Below are positions 7,210-15,813 of a stretch of DNA of 64,000 nt, piece after piece. Each line of letters starts with the position of its first letter. Position 1 is the first letter of the stretch. The position numbers and the translations under genes were made by a program. The DNA comes from Mycobacterium sp. 1164966.3 (GTDB lineage Bacteria > Actinomycetota > Actinomycetes > Mycobacteriales > Mycobacteriaceae): the NCBI RefSeq assembly GCF_001665395.1, contig NZ_LZSG01000061.1, positions 1 through 64,000 on the forward strand, written 5' to 3'. A model generated the notes under the pieces. The model did not search any database and had not been told where the DNA came from. It saw only the letters and a list, made by a program, of their open reading frames with translations.

Positions 7210-10200
7210 CTAGCGCAGCGGCCGCTTCGCGGCCCAGTGCTTTCCGGCCAAGAGACCGCTCGTCACCGCGGCAACTCCCAAAGCCGCCATCGGAACGGCG
7301 ACCCGGGCCGCGCGAGTTCGCGTCTGTGGCTCGGGGCGGCCGGGGGGAGTGGCAGAGCGAATGTCGGTCGATGCGTTGGCCATAGCCATGACCTGGCCGA
7401 GGTGCAGCGCGTTCGCCGCACCCGAATCGCTGATCTGTGTCTGACAGGAGAACCCGTTGGCCACCACCAAAGCATCGCGATTCTTCCGGATCGCGGGCAG
7501 CAGCGCCTGTTCGCCGCAGTCGAGCGAAAGCTGGTACTTGCCCTGCTCGAATCCCCAGGAGCCGGCCAGGCCGCAGCACCCGCCGGAAACCGGCTCTACG
7601 TCGACGCCCATTTTCTGCAGGACCTGCTGGTCGGCATCGACGCCGCCGGTGGCGCGCTGATGGCAGTGACCCCACAACAGTGCCCGAGCACCGGAAACCC
7701 GGGGCAACGGGACGTCGAACTCCGTCAGGAACTGTGCGAAGTGATAGCTGTTGCGCATTAACCGGTCTGCGTCGTCGTCATGCGGCAATAGCTTTTTCAG
7801 TTCGTCTTTGAAGACGGCCATACAGCTGGGTTCCATGCCGACAATGGGTGTGCCGGCGCGTATTTCGCTGCGCAGCTGGCTCAGTACTTCGAGCAGATAG
7901 TGCTGTGCGACATCGAGAAAGCCGTAGTCGTACAACGGGCGCCCGCAGCAGATGTGCCCCATCGGCATGACGACGTGCCAGCCGGCCGCCTCGATCGCCT
8001 CGACGCAGGCCACTCCGACGTCGGTGTGCAGCCGGTTGTTGAAGGTGTCGGGGAACAGGATCACCCGCGGCCCCGAGGAGTTGACCACCGGACGCTGAGC
8101 GAACCACTGCTGCAATGTCATCGGGGCAAAGGTCGGCAGGGACCGGCGCTGGTCGATCCCGCCGAGCGCCTTGGCGATGCGGGAAAGGCCGGGCGTCTGG
8201 GTGGCGAAGTTCGCCAGCTCCGGCATCGCGCTGGCCAATCGCGCGGCTTGGTCGATGAAGCCGAACGCATAGGCATAGCGGGGACGCCAGCGGCGCAGCG
8301 ACCGGAAGTGGTGGTAGAGGAATTCCGCTTTGTAGGTCGGAATGTCGACGTCGACAGGGCAGTCGCTGGTGCAGCCTTTACAGGCCAGACACAGGTCCAA
8401 CGCGTCGGCCACCTCGCTCGATTGCCAGCCGTCGGTGATCACCTCGCCGCGCAGCATCTCGAACAGCAGCCGCGCGCGCCCACGGGTGGAATGTTTCTCT
8501 TCCCGCGTCACCTGATAACTCGGGCACATGGTCAGCTGTGCATCGGGCACCCGGCATTTGCCGACGCCGACGCAGCGCAGCGCCGCGTGCGAGAAATCGC
8601 CGCCGTCCTCCGTGTAGGCGAACTTCACCTTGGGCCGCGCCGGGTTGTAGTCGGCGCCGAGCTTGAGGTTCTCGTCGAAGCGATATGGGTCGATCACCTT
8701 GCCCGGGTTCATCTTCCACTCCGGGTCCCAGATCAGCTTGAACTTGCGCATCGCATCGATAAGCCGCGGGCCGTACTGCTTGCCCAGCAGCTCGGCGCGC
8801 TGCTGCCCGTCGCCGTGCTCGCCGGACATCGACCCGCCATAGGACGCCACCAAATCGCCGGCGGCTTCCATGAAGTGACGATAGGTGGCCAGACCGTCCT
8901 TGTGTCGCAGGTCGAAACTGATCCGGGAATGGATGCAACCCTCGCCGAGGTGGCCGTACATGGCGCCGTGCAGATCATGGTCGGCATAGAGCTTTTGCAG
9001 ATCGCGCAGGTAGTCGCCGACCCTATTCGGCGGGACCGCTGAGTCCTCCCAGCCCGGCCAGTGATCGCCGCCGTCCTTCGGGAACGCGGTCGACCCCAGA
9101 CCGGCCTCGCGGATGGACCACAACTCGTCGCTGTTGCCGCCGTCCTGCTTGCTGCGGGCCAAAACGATGCGATCGTCGTCGTAGTCCTTCTTGCGCAGCC
9201 AGCCGGCGAATTCCTCGGCACGGCGCAGCGATTCGCGGGGATCGTCGGCTCCGAACTGCATGAACAGCCACGCGCCGCTGGACTTGGGCCTGGGCAGCGC
9301 GGCCCGTCCGGCGGTGTTGATGCCGGTCAGCTCCTGATCGTGGACCAGCATGTGGTCCACCGCCTCGAGGCCGATCGGCTTCCACGCCATCAGGTCCGGA
9401 ACCGCGTCGCCGGCCTCGCCGAGCGAGTCGTAATGAATCACCACCAGAGTCCGGTGTTTCATCGCCGGCGTCAGCATCATCGTCGCGGTCAGCGCCACCG
9501 CACAGGTGCTTTCGGTGCCGACCAACGCTCGTGCGACGTTGAAACCCTTCTCCGGCAGCAGCTCGTCCAGGTTGTATCCGGACACCCGGCGCGGCAGCTC
9601 GTCCACCGACGGATATCCCTTGCGGATGTCGTCCGCGTACTCGTCGCGCAAATCCCGTAGTGCCGCGTAGATTTCGCCCTTTCGGCCGCCGGCGGCGATG
9701 ATCGCGTCGAGATTGCCCTCCTCGTTCACGCCTACCGTGAACCGCGTGCCGTCATAGGTGACGACATCCAGTTCGTGGGTGTTGTCCGAGGTGCGCGGTC
9801 CGGGCCCGTACAGATGCGACTGGATCGAGTGCACGCCACAGGAATTGTTTCCAATGTTGCCGCCCAGGGTGCATCGCGAATGCGACGACGGGTCGGGACC
9901 GAACACCAGCCCGAATTCGCCGGTGGCCTTGTTGAGTTGTTCATTGATCACCCCGGTCTGCACGGTCGCCAGACGACGGCCCGTGTCGATGTCGACGATC
10001 TCGGTGAGGTACTTCGAGAAGTCGATCACGACGGCGACATTCACCGTCTCACCCGACAGGCTGGTTCCACCACCACGGCACAGCACCGGCGCGTGGTAAG
10101 CATGGCAGGCCCGCACAGTCTGGACGACGTCGTCGAGCGTCTTGGGGATCACGACCCCGATCGGGACCTGCCTGAAGTTCGATGCGTCGTTGGCGTACAT

Positions 10201-10320
10201 CGCCAAAGTGGCTGTGTCGAAACGTACTTCGCCGCTGACGTGGCGGCGGAGCTGGCTTTGCAGGCCCGTCACGTTGACGCTGTCTACGGCCCGCACCTGA
10301 TTGGCCCGAAGCAGGTTCAT
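7210..10320 (-). CDS. Giant FAD/4Fe-4S oxidoreductase (YdiJ / D-2-hydroxy-acid dehydrogenase type)
   Basis: The 1036-residue fusion has the order FAD-binding-4 domain (about 50-260, RGGGTSLSGETVN), FAD-oxidase C-terminal domain (to about 560), a ferredoxin-like segment (CLACKGCTSDCPVDVDIP, about 645-665) and paired CCG-type cysteine-rich domains (CCGRPLYDYGF; SGGCCGLAGSWGF). This is the layout of YdiJ-like enzymes, which oxidise D-2-hydroxy acids such as D-2-hydroxyglutarate or D-lactate and pass electrons through Fe-S centres to a membrane or quinone acceptor. The last 40 residues are hydrophobic (VPMAALGVAAVTSGLLAG) with a basic end, which could attach the protein to the membrane. Length matches the family. 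The substrate cannot be fixed from sequence alone. Confidence 0.88.
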   Translation of the reverse strand: MNLLRANQVRAVDSVNVTGLQSQLRRHVSGEVRFDTATLAMYANDASNFRQVPIGVVIPKTLDDVVQTVRACHAYHAPVLCRGGGTSLSGETVNVAVVIDFSKYLTEIVDIDTGRRLATVQTGVINEQLNKATGEFGLVFGPDPSSHSRCTLGGNIGNNSCGVHSIQSHLYGPGPRTSDNTHELDVVTYDGTRFTVGVNEEGNLDAIIAAGGRKGEIYAALRDLRDEYADDIRKGYPSVDELPRRVSGYNLDELLPEKGFNVARALVGTESTCAVALTATMMLTPAMKHRTLVVIHYDSLGEAGDAVPDLMAWKPIGLEAVDHMLVHDQELTGINTAGRAALPRPKSSGAWLFMQFGADDPRESLRRAEEFAGWLRKKDYDDDRIVLARSKQDGGNSDELWSIREAGLGSTAFPKDGGDHWPGWEDSAVPPNRVGDYLRDLQKLYADHDLHGAMYGHLGEGCIHSRISFDLRHKDGLATYRHFMEAAGDLVASYGGSMSGEHGDGQQRAELLGKQYGPRLIDAMRKFKLIWDPEWKMNPGKVIDPYRFDENLKLGADYNPARPKVKFAYTEDGGDFSHAALRCVGVGKCRVPDAQLTMCPSYQVTREEKHSTRGRARLLFEMLRGEVITDGWQSSEVADALDLCLACKGCTSDCPVDVDIPTYKAEFLYHHFRSLRRWRPRYAYAFGFIDQAARLASAMPELANFATQTPGLSRIAKALGGIDQRRSLPTFAPMTLQQWFAQRPVVNSSGPRVILFPDTFNNRLHTDVGVACVEAIEAAGWHVVMPMGHICCGRPLYDYGFLDVAQHYLLEVLSQLRSEIRAGTPIVGMEPSCMAVFKDELKKLLPHDDDADRLMRNSYHFAQFLTEFDVPLPRVSGARALLWGHCHQRATGGVDADQQVLQKMGVDVEPVSGGCCGLAGSWGFEQGKYQLSLDCGEQALLPAIRKNRDALVVANGFSCQTQISDSGAANALHLGQVMAMANASTDIRSATPPGRPEPQTRTRAARVAVPMAALGVAAVTSGLLAGKHWAAKRPLR

Positions 10321-10427
10321 TCGCTGTCGGCGGTCTTGGGCATAAGGATCCTTTAGTAACTGTTGCCAATGGCTATGATCGGGGGTCTACCCATCGATAC
10401 GCCGGTTAAACGGCGGAAACTGCTCCG

Positions 10428-12218
10428 TCAATTGGTGCCGGTGCCCACCGGCGGGCCGCTGGTGTCCGCGAGCCGGTGCGCCGCCTCAAACAGCAGCGCG
10501 TGCACGAAGGCCTGGGGCAGGTTGCCGCGCAGTTGGCGCTGTTCGATGTCGAATTCCTCGGTGAACAGACCGGGTGGTCCACACGCGGTGCGGTTGCGCT
10601 CAAACCATCGCACCGCCGCCAGCTCGTTGCCCTGCTGATGATCTGCCAGAGCCATCAGGAATCCGCAGAGCAGGAAGGCGCCTTCGTCCTCGCCGAGCGG
10701 TCGGTCGTCCGGGCGGAAGCGGTAGACGAAGCCGTCCCGGCCGAGGTCGGAGCGCACGGCCTGCAGAGTCGCGACGGTACGCGGATCGTTGACCGGGATG
10801 GCGCCGCGGATCGACGGCGTCAGCAAGGCCGCGTCGATCCGCGAATCCTTCGGTGCGCGTTGCCATCTCCCGCTGGAATGCAGGCAGTCCGAATTGGCGT
10901 CGTTGACGAGCAGGTCGGCCAAGCGCTGCCATTCCGCGCCGTGCCGCAGCGGCGCCACCTCTCCGATGCGCCGCAGTCCCGCCGCACATATCAGCCGTGA
11001 ATGAGCCCAGCGCCGGTCGTCGACCTCCCAGATTCCGGCGTCTGGTTCGCGCCACCGCTGTTCGATCGCCTGCACCAGCGTGTGCACGGCCTGCCAATGC
11101 TCTTTGTCGAGGCGGTCCAGTCGAGCGGCACTGGCCAGCAGCAGTAATGCCTCGCCGAACGCGTCCAGCTGGAATTGGTCGGTCACCCAATTGCCGGACT
11201 TGACTGCGGCGCCCGGATAACCAGGCAGGTCTAGGGCTGCTTCTTCGGGAGGTGCGTCCCCGGTGACGCAGTAGGCCGGCTTGAGCCTGGGACCGTCGGC
11301 AAGAACGCGCTCGCTGACGAAGCGGACGGCGTCGTCGAGCAGGGGGTGGGCGCCGGCGGCTGCGACGGCTTGCCCCGCATAACACTGGTCGCGGATCCAG
11401 CAATAGCGGTAGTCGTAGTTGCGGCCCTGCTCGGCTCGTTCCGGCAGCGACATGGTGGCGGCGGCGACCATCCCGCCGCCGTTGCTGGTCAGGCCGCGCA
11501 GCACGGTGTACGCGGTCTGCGTATCCGCGTCGGCCAGCGTGTCGGAGAACGCCGGAACCGCTTGTGCCCAAGCGCTTTCGGTGTCGCGCCAGGCGTCGTT
11601 GGGTCGGGCCGGGCTGGTGGGTAACTCCTGATCGGAGAGTTCGAGGACCAGGTCGTGATCTTCACCGGGATTGACCTCGATAACCATCTGCAGCGAACCG
11701 TCCTCGCGGTGCGTGGCCGCACCGGCGCCGGTCCACCTGAAGCGGAGCGGTCCCGACCGTCCCGCCCACATTCCGTCGTCGCGGGAGAGTTGGCGCATGC
11801 GCTTGGCGCCGTAGTCGGCGCGCACATCGAGGGCAACGCGCATCGCGACCGGTTGGTCGATGGCGCGGATGCGGCGCAGTACCACCGCGGTGTGCGGGTC
11901 GCCCGGAAACGCCAGGGCCTCGCGGCATTCGACGATGCCGTCGGTGGTCACCCAGCGGGATACCCAAATCAGCGACCGCTGCTCGTAACGACCGCCCCAA
12001 ACAAACCGGGGATGTTCCGGAGCGACGGCGTACACGCCGCGACCGCCGAGCAGCGAACTGAAGACCGCGGGACTGTCCCAGCGCGGCAGGCACATCCAGC
12101 AGCAGTCCCCGCGCGGCCCGACGACGATTCCGCGTTCCCCGTCGGCGAGCAACGCGTATTCGCGCAGGACGTGCGGCGGAGCCAGCTCGGCTTGCGGTCT
12201 GTCCTTGCGGTCTTTCAC
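10428..12218 (-). CDS. Glycoside hydrolase family 15 (glucoamylase/trehalase-like)
   Basis: The protein has a beta-sandwich N-terminal domain (to about 220) and an (alpha/alpha)6 catalytic domain. It contains NYDYRYCWIRDQCY, GIWEVDD (probable general acid Glu) and GLFTEEFD followed by LRGNLPQAFVHALL (probable catalytic base region). Mycobacterial GH15 enzymes include a trehalase as well as glucoamylase-like proteins, so trehalose or maltodextrin are possible substrates. The longer frame to 12362 would overlap the divergent gene and begins with low-complexity Pro/Arg sequence. I chose GTG at 12218 (VKDRKDRPQAELAPP), giving 596 residues, although no strong Shine-Dalgarno sequence supports it. 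It has no signal peptide, so it is probably cytoplasmic. Confidence 0.85.
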   Translation of the reverse strand: MKDRKDRPQAELAPPHVLREYALLADGERGIVVGPRGDCCWMCLPRWDSPAVFSSLLGGRGVYAVAPEHPRFVWGGRYEQRSLIWVSRWVTTDGIVECREALAFPGDPHTAVVLRRIRAIDQPVAMRVALDVRADYGAKRMRQLSRDDGMWAGRSGPLRFRWTGAGAATHREDGSLQMVIEVNPGEDHDLVLELSDQELPTSPARPNDAWRDTESAWAQAVPAFSDTLADADTQTAYTVLRGLTSNGGGMVAAATMSLPERAEQGRNYDYRYCWIRDQCYAGQAVAAAGAHPLLDDAVRFVSERVLADGPRLKPAYCVTGDAPPEEAALDLPGYPGAAVKSGNWVTDQFQLDAFGEALLLLASAARLDRLDKEHWQAVHTLVQAIEQRWREPDAGIWEVDDRRWAHSRLICAAGLRRIGEVAPLRHGAEWQRLADLLVNDANSDCLHSSGRWQRAPKDSRIDAALLTPSIRGAIPVNDPRTVATLQAVRSDLGRDGFVYRFRPDDRPLGEDEGAFLLCGFLMALADHQQGNELAAVRWFERNRTACGPPGLFTEEFDIEQRQLRGNLPQAFVHALLFEAAHRLADTSGPPVGTGTN

Positions 12219-12262
12219 TGGATGCGGACATACCCGGTTTACCAGGCGGGTAGTCACCCGGC

Positions 12263-13375
12263 ATGACGTTGCATGCGGGCGAACCGGTCCCCATTGAATC
12301 GGTGGAGGCGTCGGCCTACTCGATCGCCACCGACGCGCCGGAGTCGGACGGCACGTTGGCATGGGATTCCACCACCCTCATCCTGGTGAGCGTGCGGGCC
12401 GGCGGCCAGGTCGGAACCGGCTACACCTACGGCGGCACCTCGGTGGTGACCGTCGTGGACTCCAAGCTTGCCGATGTCGTCAACGGGTCCGACGCCCTGC
12501 AACCGCCGGCCCGGTGGGCGCAGATGCAGCACGCCGTCCGCAACCTGGGCAAGCCGGGAGTCGTGGCCGTGGCGATCTCGGCGGTGGACATCGCGTTGTG
12601 GGACTTGCGGGCCCGTCTCTTGGATGAACCGCTCGTCGTCGCTTTGGGCGCTGTGCACGACGCGACGCCGATCTACGGCAGCGGCGGGTTCACCTCTTAC
12701 GACAACGACTCGCTGCGCTCCCAGCTACGGGGGTGGGTCGATGCCGGTATTCCGCGGGTCAAGATGAAGGTCGGCCGCGACCCCGGCGCCGACATCGGCC
12801 GAGTCGCGGCTGCCCGGTCGGCGATCGGCGACGACGTGGAATTGTTCGTCGACGCCAACGGCGCCTATCAGCGCAAGCAGGCGTTGTTGTGGGCTCACCG
12901 CTTCGCCGAGTACGACGTGCGGTGGTTCGAGGAGCCGGTGAGCTCTGACGATCTGGACGGTCTGCGCCAGCTCTGCGAGCAGGGGCCGCCGGGGATGGAC
13001 ATCGCTGCGGGCGAATACGGATATCACCTGCCGTACTTTCACCAGATGCTGGCCGCCGGGGCGGTGGACTGTTTGCAGGCCGACGTTACCCGTGCCCTCG
13101 GCATCACCGGGGTGCTGAAGGTGGCCGCACTGTGCGATGCGCGCGGCATGGACCTCTCGTTGCACTGCGCCCCACAGATCAGCGCGCAGGTAGGCACCGC
13201 GGTGTGGCACCAACGCCACCTGGAGTACTTCCACGACCATGTGCGCATTGAAGGGCTGGCGTTCGACGGGGTGATCGAACCCGAATCGGGTGGCCTGCTG
13301 CGTCCGGACCGGTCGGCACCCGGGCATGGGTTGACTGTCAAGGAGGCGGACCTCGAGCAGTTCAGGGTTGCCTGA
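12263..13375 (+). CDS. Enolase-superfamily enzyme (mandelate racemase / muconate lactonizing type)
   Basis: The 370-residue protein has the two-domain enolase-superfamily fold. Catalytic-barrel residues are visible: the Lys pair in KMKVGRDP (about residue 170), metal ligands Asp in LFVDANGAY and Glu in WFEEPVSSDD, the third ligand region AAGEYGYH, and the His of LSLHCAPQISAQVG. Such enzymes abstract a proton alpha to a carboxylate in sugar-acid dehydration, racemisation or cycloisomerisation. The substrate is not predictable here. It is divergent from the GH15 gene with about 45 bases between the starts, so the two may share a promoter region, and an acid-sugar pathway is a reasonable inference. 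Confidence 0.85.
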   Translation: MTLHAGEPVPIESVEASAYSIATDAPESDGTLAWDSTTLILVSVRAGGQVGTGYTYGGTSVVTVVDSKLADVVNGSDALQPPARWAQMQHAVRNLGKPGVVAVAISAVDIALWDLRARLLDEPLVVALGAVHDATPIYGSGGFTSYDNDSLRSQLRGWVDAGIPRVKMKVGRDPGADIGRVAAARSAIGDDVELFVDANGAYQRKQALLWAHRFAEYDVRWFEEPVSSDDLDGLRQLCEQGPPGMDIAAGEYGYHLPYFHQMLAAGAVDCLQADVTRALGITGVLKVAALCDARGMDLSLHCAPQISAQVGTAVWHQRHLEYFHDHVRIEGLAFDGVIEPESGGLLRPDRSAPGHGLTVKEADLEQFRVA

Positions 13376-13813
13376 TCTGACGTGCGTGGGACATCAGCGC
13401 GCGTCCCCCGGGCAGATGCCCTATCACCAAGTACGCCAACCGATCACGCGCGCTAACGGGCCGTACCTCGAATTTGCCGGTGTGTAGGTGGCGCCAACCC
13501 AATAACGCCCACGCCGCGGCAACCACGCTGTCCGCCACGCCGCCCTGAATTCGGTTCCGGTCGGCGACCGCCAGACCCAAGGCCGTCATCGAGTGCACGG
13601 TGTCAACCCACACGCCGCAGCAAGCACTTCCGGGCTGGGATTGATGCCCGACGACAGCGCCTGCACAAGGTGGCGCGCTCCGAGGATGCGCACCACAATG
13701 ATGGCCTTCCGGTCGACTTGCACTCCCCGCATCGACGTGAGCACCAGACCGGGGACGGCCAGCAGCACAGCACCCCATCCGGCGCGCCACAACTCGATAG
13801 CACGAACGTTCAT
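13362..13813 (-). pseudogene. Frameshifted small conserved protein
   Basis: From the ATG at 13813, one frame reads a plausible N-terminal half (VRAIELWRAGWGAVLLAVPGL, then ARHLVQALSSGINPSPEVLAA) and stops at 13586. The downstream half continues in another frame as VDTVHSMTALGLAVADRNRI, then VAAAWALLGWRHL, and runs to 13362. Joining them near 13600-13615 (inside CTTGCTGCGGCGTGTGGGTT on the minus strand) needs one missing base or two extra ones. The fused product would be about 150 residues with two or three hydrophobic helices. I do not recognise its function. The frameshift could be real decay or a sequencing error. The 3' end overlaps the convergent enolase-superfamily gene by 14 bases. Confidence 0.6.
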
Positions 13814-13918
13814 GGCGTACAGATATGCCCGAATCCTGCCGGCTCCAATCGAGCGGGCGTAGTTTTAGGGTTCTGCGCGGGTCGTCGGGAGACCAGCCTT
13901 CATCGGTAGGTGATGCTC

Positions 13919-14317
13919 ATGAGCTATTCGCCGGAGTCATTGGTACGCAAGTTCTTTGCCGCTTGGGAACACCCGAAGCCGGACGAACTGGGCGGCTTTT
14001 TTCACGACGCCGCCGAATGGGTGGACGGTCCGCAAGGTGTGCGCAAGGGTGCCGACGCCATCAAGTCCGAACTGACCGCGCAACTCACCGCGCTCGGCGG
14101 CGTGCGCGTTGAGGTGACGACACTGGTGGTCGACGGGCCGACCGTCATGGTGGAGCAAGTCAGCAACGCCACCTTCCGGGGGCGTCCGATTACGTCGGTG
14201 GTGATGGCGGTATTCGAGTTCGACCCGGACGGGCGAATCATGCAGTGGCGAGAAGCCTACGACCTGAAGTCGGTCATGAATCAGATCAAGGCGGTAGTTC
14301 AGGCGGACCCCGGTTAG
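13919..14317 (+). CDS. NTF2-fold / limonene-epoxide-hydrolase-like protein without the usual catalytic triad
   Basis: The protein of about 132 residues has the LEH/SnoaL-like cone fold signature (LVRKFFAAWEHPKPDELGGFF near the start, VMAVFEFDPDGRIMQWREAYDL near the end). Limonene-epoxide hydrolases need an Arg and Asp on one strand and an Asp in the final strand. Here the ERVD-type strand reads EQVS, so Arg and the first Asp are replaced, while only the last Asp (EAYD) remains. Classical epoxide hydrolysis is therefore unlikely. I chose the ATG at 13919 because AGG at 13908-13910 lies 8 bases ahead. In-frame ATG 13913 and GTG 13910 are alternatives. The gene end overlaps iunH by 4 bases. Confidence 0.7.
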   Translation: MSYSPESLVRKFFAAWEHPKPDELGGFFHDAAEWVDGPQGVRKGADAIKSELTAQLTALGGVRVEVTTLVVDGPTVMVEQVSNATFRGRPITSVVMAVFEFDPDGRIMQWREAYDLKSVMNQIKAVVQADPG

Positions 14318-15258
14318 GTGGCTAGTCCGCGGGCGAACGGCGCGACGCGGTCGAGGTAGCGGTCGAAAAACAGCGCGGGCTCGACGTCAGTTCCGATCTG
14401 CGCGTTGGCTTCTCGCGTTCCGGACCAGTCGGCCACCGTCGCGCCGCGCGGGTCTGCCAGTTGGACGTCCACGGTTGCCGTCTCGGTTGCCATCAACTCG
14501 GGGTCCAGTGCGACCGCTGCAGCCAAGGGATCGTGCATGTATGCGATATAGCCATGGCCGCGGGCTACGTGCGACTCGAAGTAGAACCGCATCGCGTCCT
14601 CGATCACCCGTGTCAACGCGGACTGGCCCGCGGCGGCCCCCAGTGTGCTCAGCTTGTCCGGCGTCATCGCGAGTTTACGAGTTACGTTCAGGCCGCACAC
14701 TATTGGAAGTTGTTGCCGGCCTGTCCAAGCCGCGAATACCTCGGCGGCCGCCTCGGGATCGACTCTGATGTTCCATTCGGCAGTGGTGGCAGCCGTCTCG
14801 AAATCGCCGCCCATGATGACCAGTCGGCGCAACATCGTGGGCAGCGCGGGTTCGGCGCGCACCGCCAGAGCCAGGTTGGTCAGCGGACCCGTGACCACAC
14901 CGATCAGCTCCCCGGCGTGGGTATGGGCCGCGTCGACCCAGGCGGTGACGGCGTCGTGGCCGGTGATCCGGCGGTTGGTCGGTGGCAGTTCCGCATAACC
15001 TAAGCCCTTGGGCCCGTGGAAGTTTGCGTGATCGGGCCATGTGCCGCAGAGTGGGTCGTCGGCGCCCTTCGACACGGGTATGTCTGCGGCCCCGCACAAT
15101 TCGAGCAAACCGAGGTTGTTCGCGCACACCTGGTCGACAGAGATATTCCCGCCCGTCGAGGCAATGCCTACTAGCTCGGCATCCGGACTGGCCAGCAGGA
15201 ATATCAACGCCATCGCATCATCGATGCCGGTGTCGACGTCGGCGAAAACGAGGTTCAT
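14314..15258 (-). CDS. iunH: Nucleoside hydrolase IunH
   Basis: This is a 314-residue purine/pyrimidine ribonucleoside N-ribohydrolase that cleaves nucleosides to base and ribose for salvage. The diagnostic N-terminal calcium-binding motif DVDTGIDDAMAL (residues 7-18) is intact, and VIMGGDF and the NIRVDPEAAAEVF segment follow as expected. Length is typical. It corresponds to M. tuberculosis Rv3393, next to imuB there. Here about 13 kb of other genes separates it from imuB. The ATG at 15258 places the metal motif in the correct N-terminal position. Confidence 0.92.
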   Translation of the reverse strand: MNLVFADVDTGIDDAMALIFLLASPDAELVGIASTGGNISVDQVCANNLGLLELCGAADIPVSKGADDPLCGTWPDHANFHGPKGLGYAELPPTNRRITGHDAVTAWVDAAHTHAGELIGVVTGPLTNLALAVRAEPALPTMLRRLVIMGGDFETAATTAEWNIRVDPEAAAEVFAAWTGRQQLPIVCGLNVTRKLAMTPDKLSTLGAAAGQSALTRVIEDAMRFYFESHVARGHGYIAYMHDPLAAAVALDPELMATETATVDVQLADPRGATVADWSGTREANAQIGTDVEPALFFDRYLDRVAPFARGLAT

Positions 15259-15293
15259 CGCGGTAACGGTCGTCAGATAACCGCAGTTCGACG

Positions 15294-15722
15294 TTATCGG
15301 CTGGGGGTGAGGTTCACGATGACGCCGGAATCGACACTGTCGGTGCCGGAGATGCGCCCGTCGGCCTCGAGGGTCACATTCCAGACGTTGTCGCGGCAGG
15401 GCCCCCCGATGTTGTTCGCGGCCACCGTCCGCAACGTATCCGACGTGCGATTCGTCTCAGTCCAACTCGACGTGCAACCCATGCTGGGGACAACAATCGT
15501 TCCCTTGATGGGATCGGTGCTCGACAACGTCAAAGTGACTGGAACCGAGCGAGTTTGGTCGGCCGGATAGTCTGACCAAAAACCTTGCCACTTACCACTA
15601 CTGGGAAACGCGGCTGAACTCGGAGCCAAGAACGTGCCCAGGAAAGCGCAGACAGCAAGACAGGTGCCGAGTCGCGCCCACCCTATGCGAGTTGTCTCTG
15701 TACACCGCGTCGTGAAACCCAT
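15294..15722 (-). CDS. Small secreted protein of unknown function
   Basis: The 142-residue product has an N-terminal signal peptide: a basic start, then a hydrophobic core (LGTCLAVCAFLGTFLAPSSA) ending near residue 38. The mature part is about 105 residues with two cysteines that could form a disulphide (SMGCTSSW and GGPCRDNVW). It has beta-strand-like alternation (SVPVTLTLSSTDPIKGTIVV; GRISGTDSVDSGVIVNLTP), so a small beta-barrel or lipocalin-like domain is possible. It resembles unnamed mycobacterial exported proteins. It lies 35 bases upstream of iunH in the same direction and may be co-transcribed. Confidence 0.7.
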   Translation of the reverse strand: MGFTTRCTETTRIGWARLGTCLAVCAFLGTFLAPSSAAFPSSGKWQGFWSDYPADQTRSVPVTLTLSSTDPIKGTIVVPSMGCTSSWTETNRTSDTLRTVAANNIGGPCRDNVWNVTLEADGRISGTDSVDSGVIVNLTPSR

Positions 15723-15813
15723 TGGTGGCTCCGATGGTTGCTGTAACCAAGCTGGGCAACGACGCTACCTCGGCCGTCGGACGCGATGTTCGGAATCACC
15801 AAATTAACCACTT

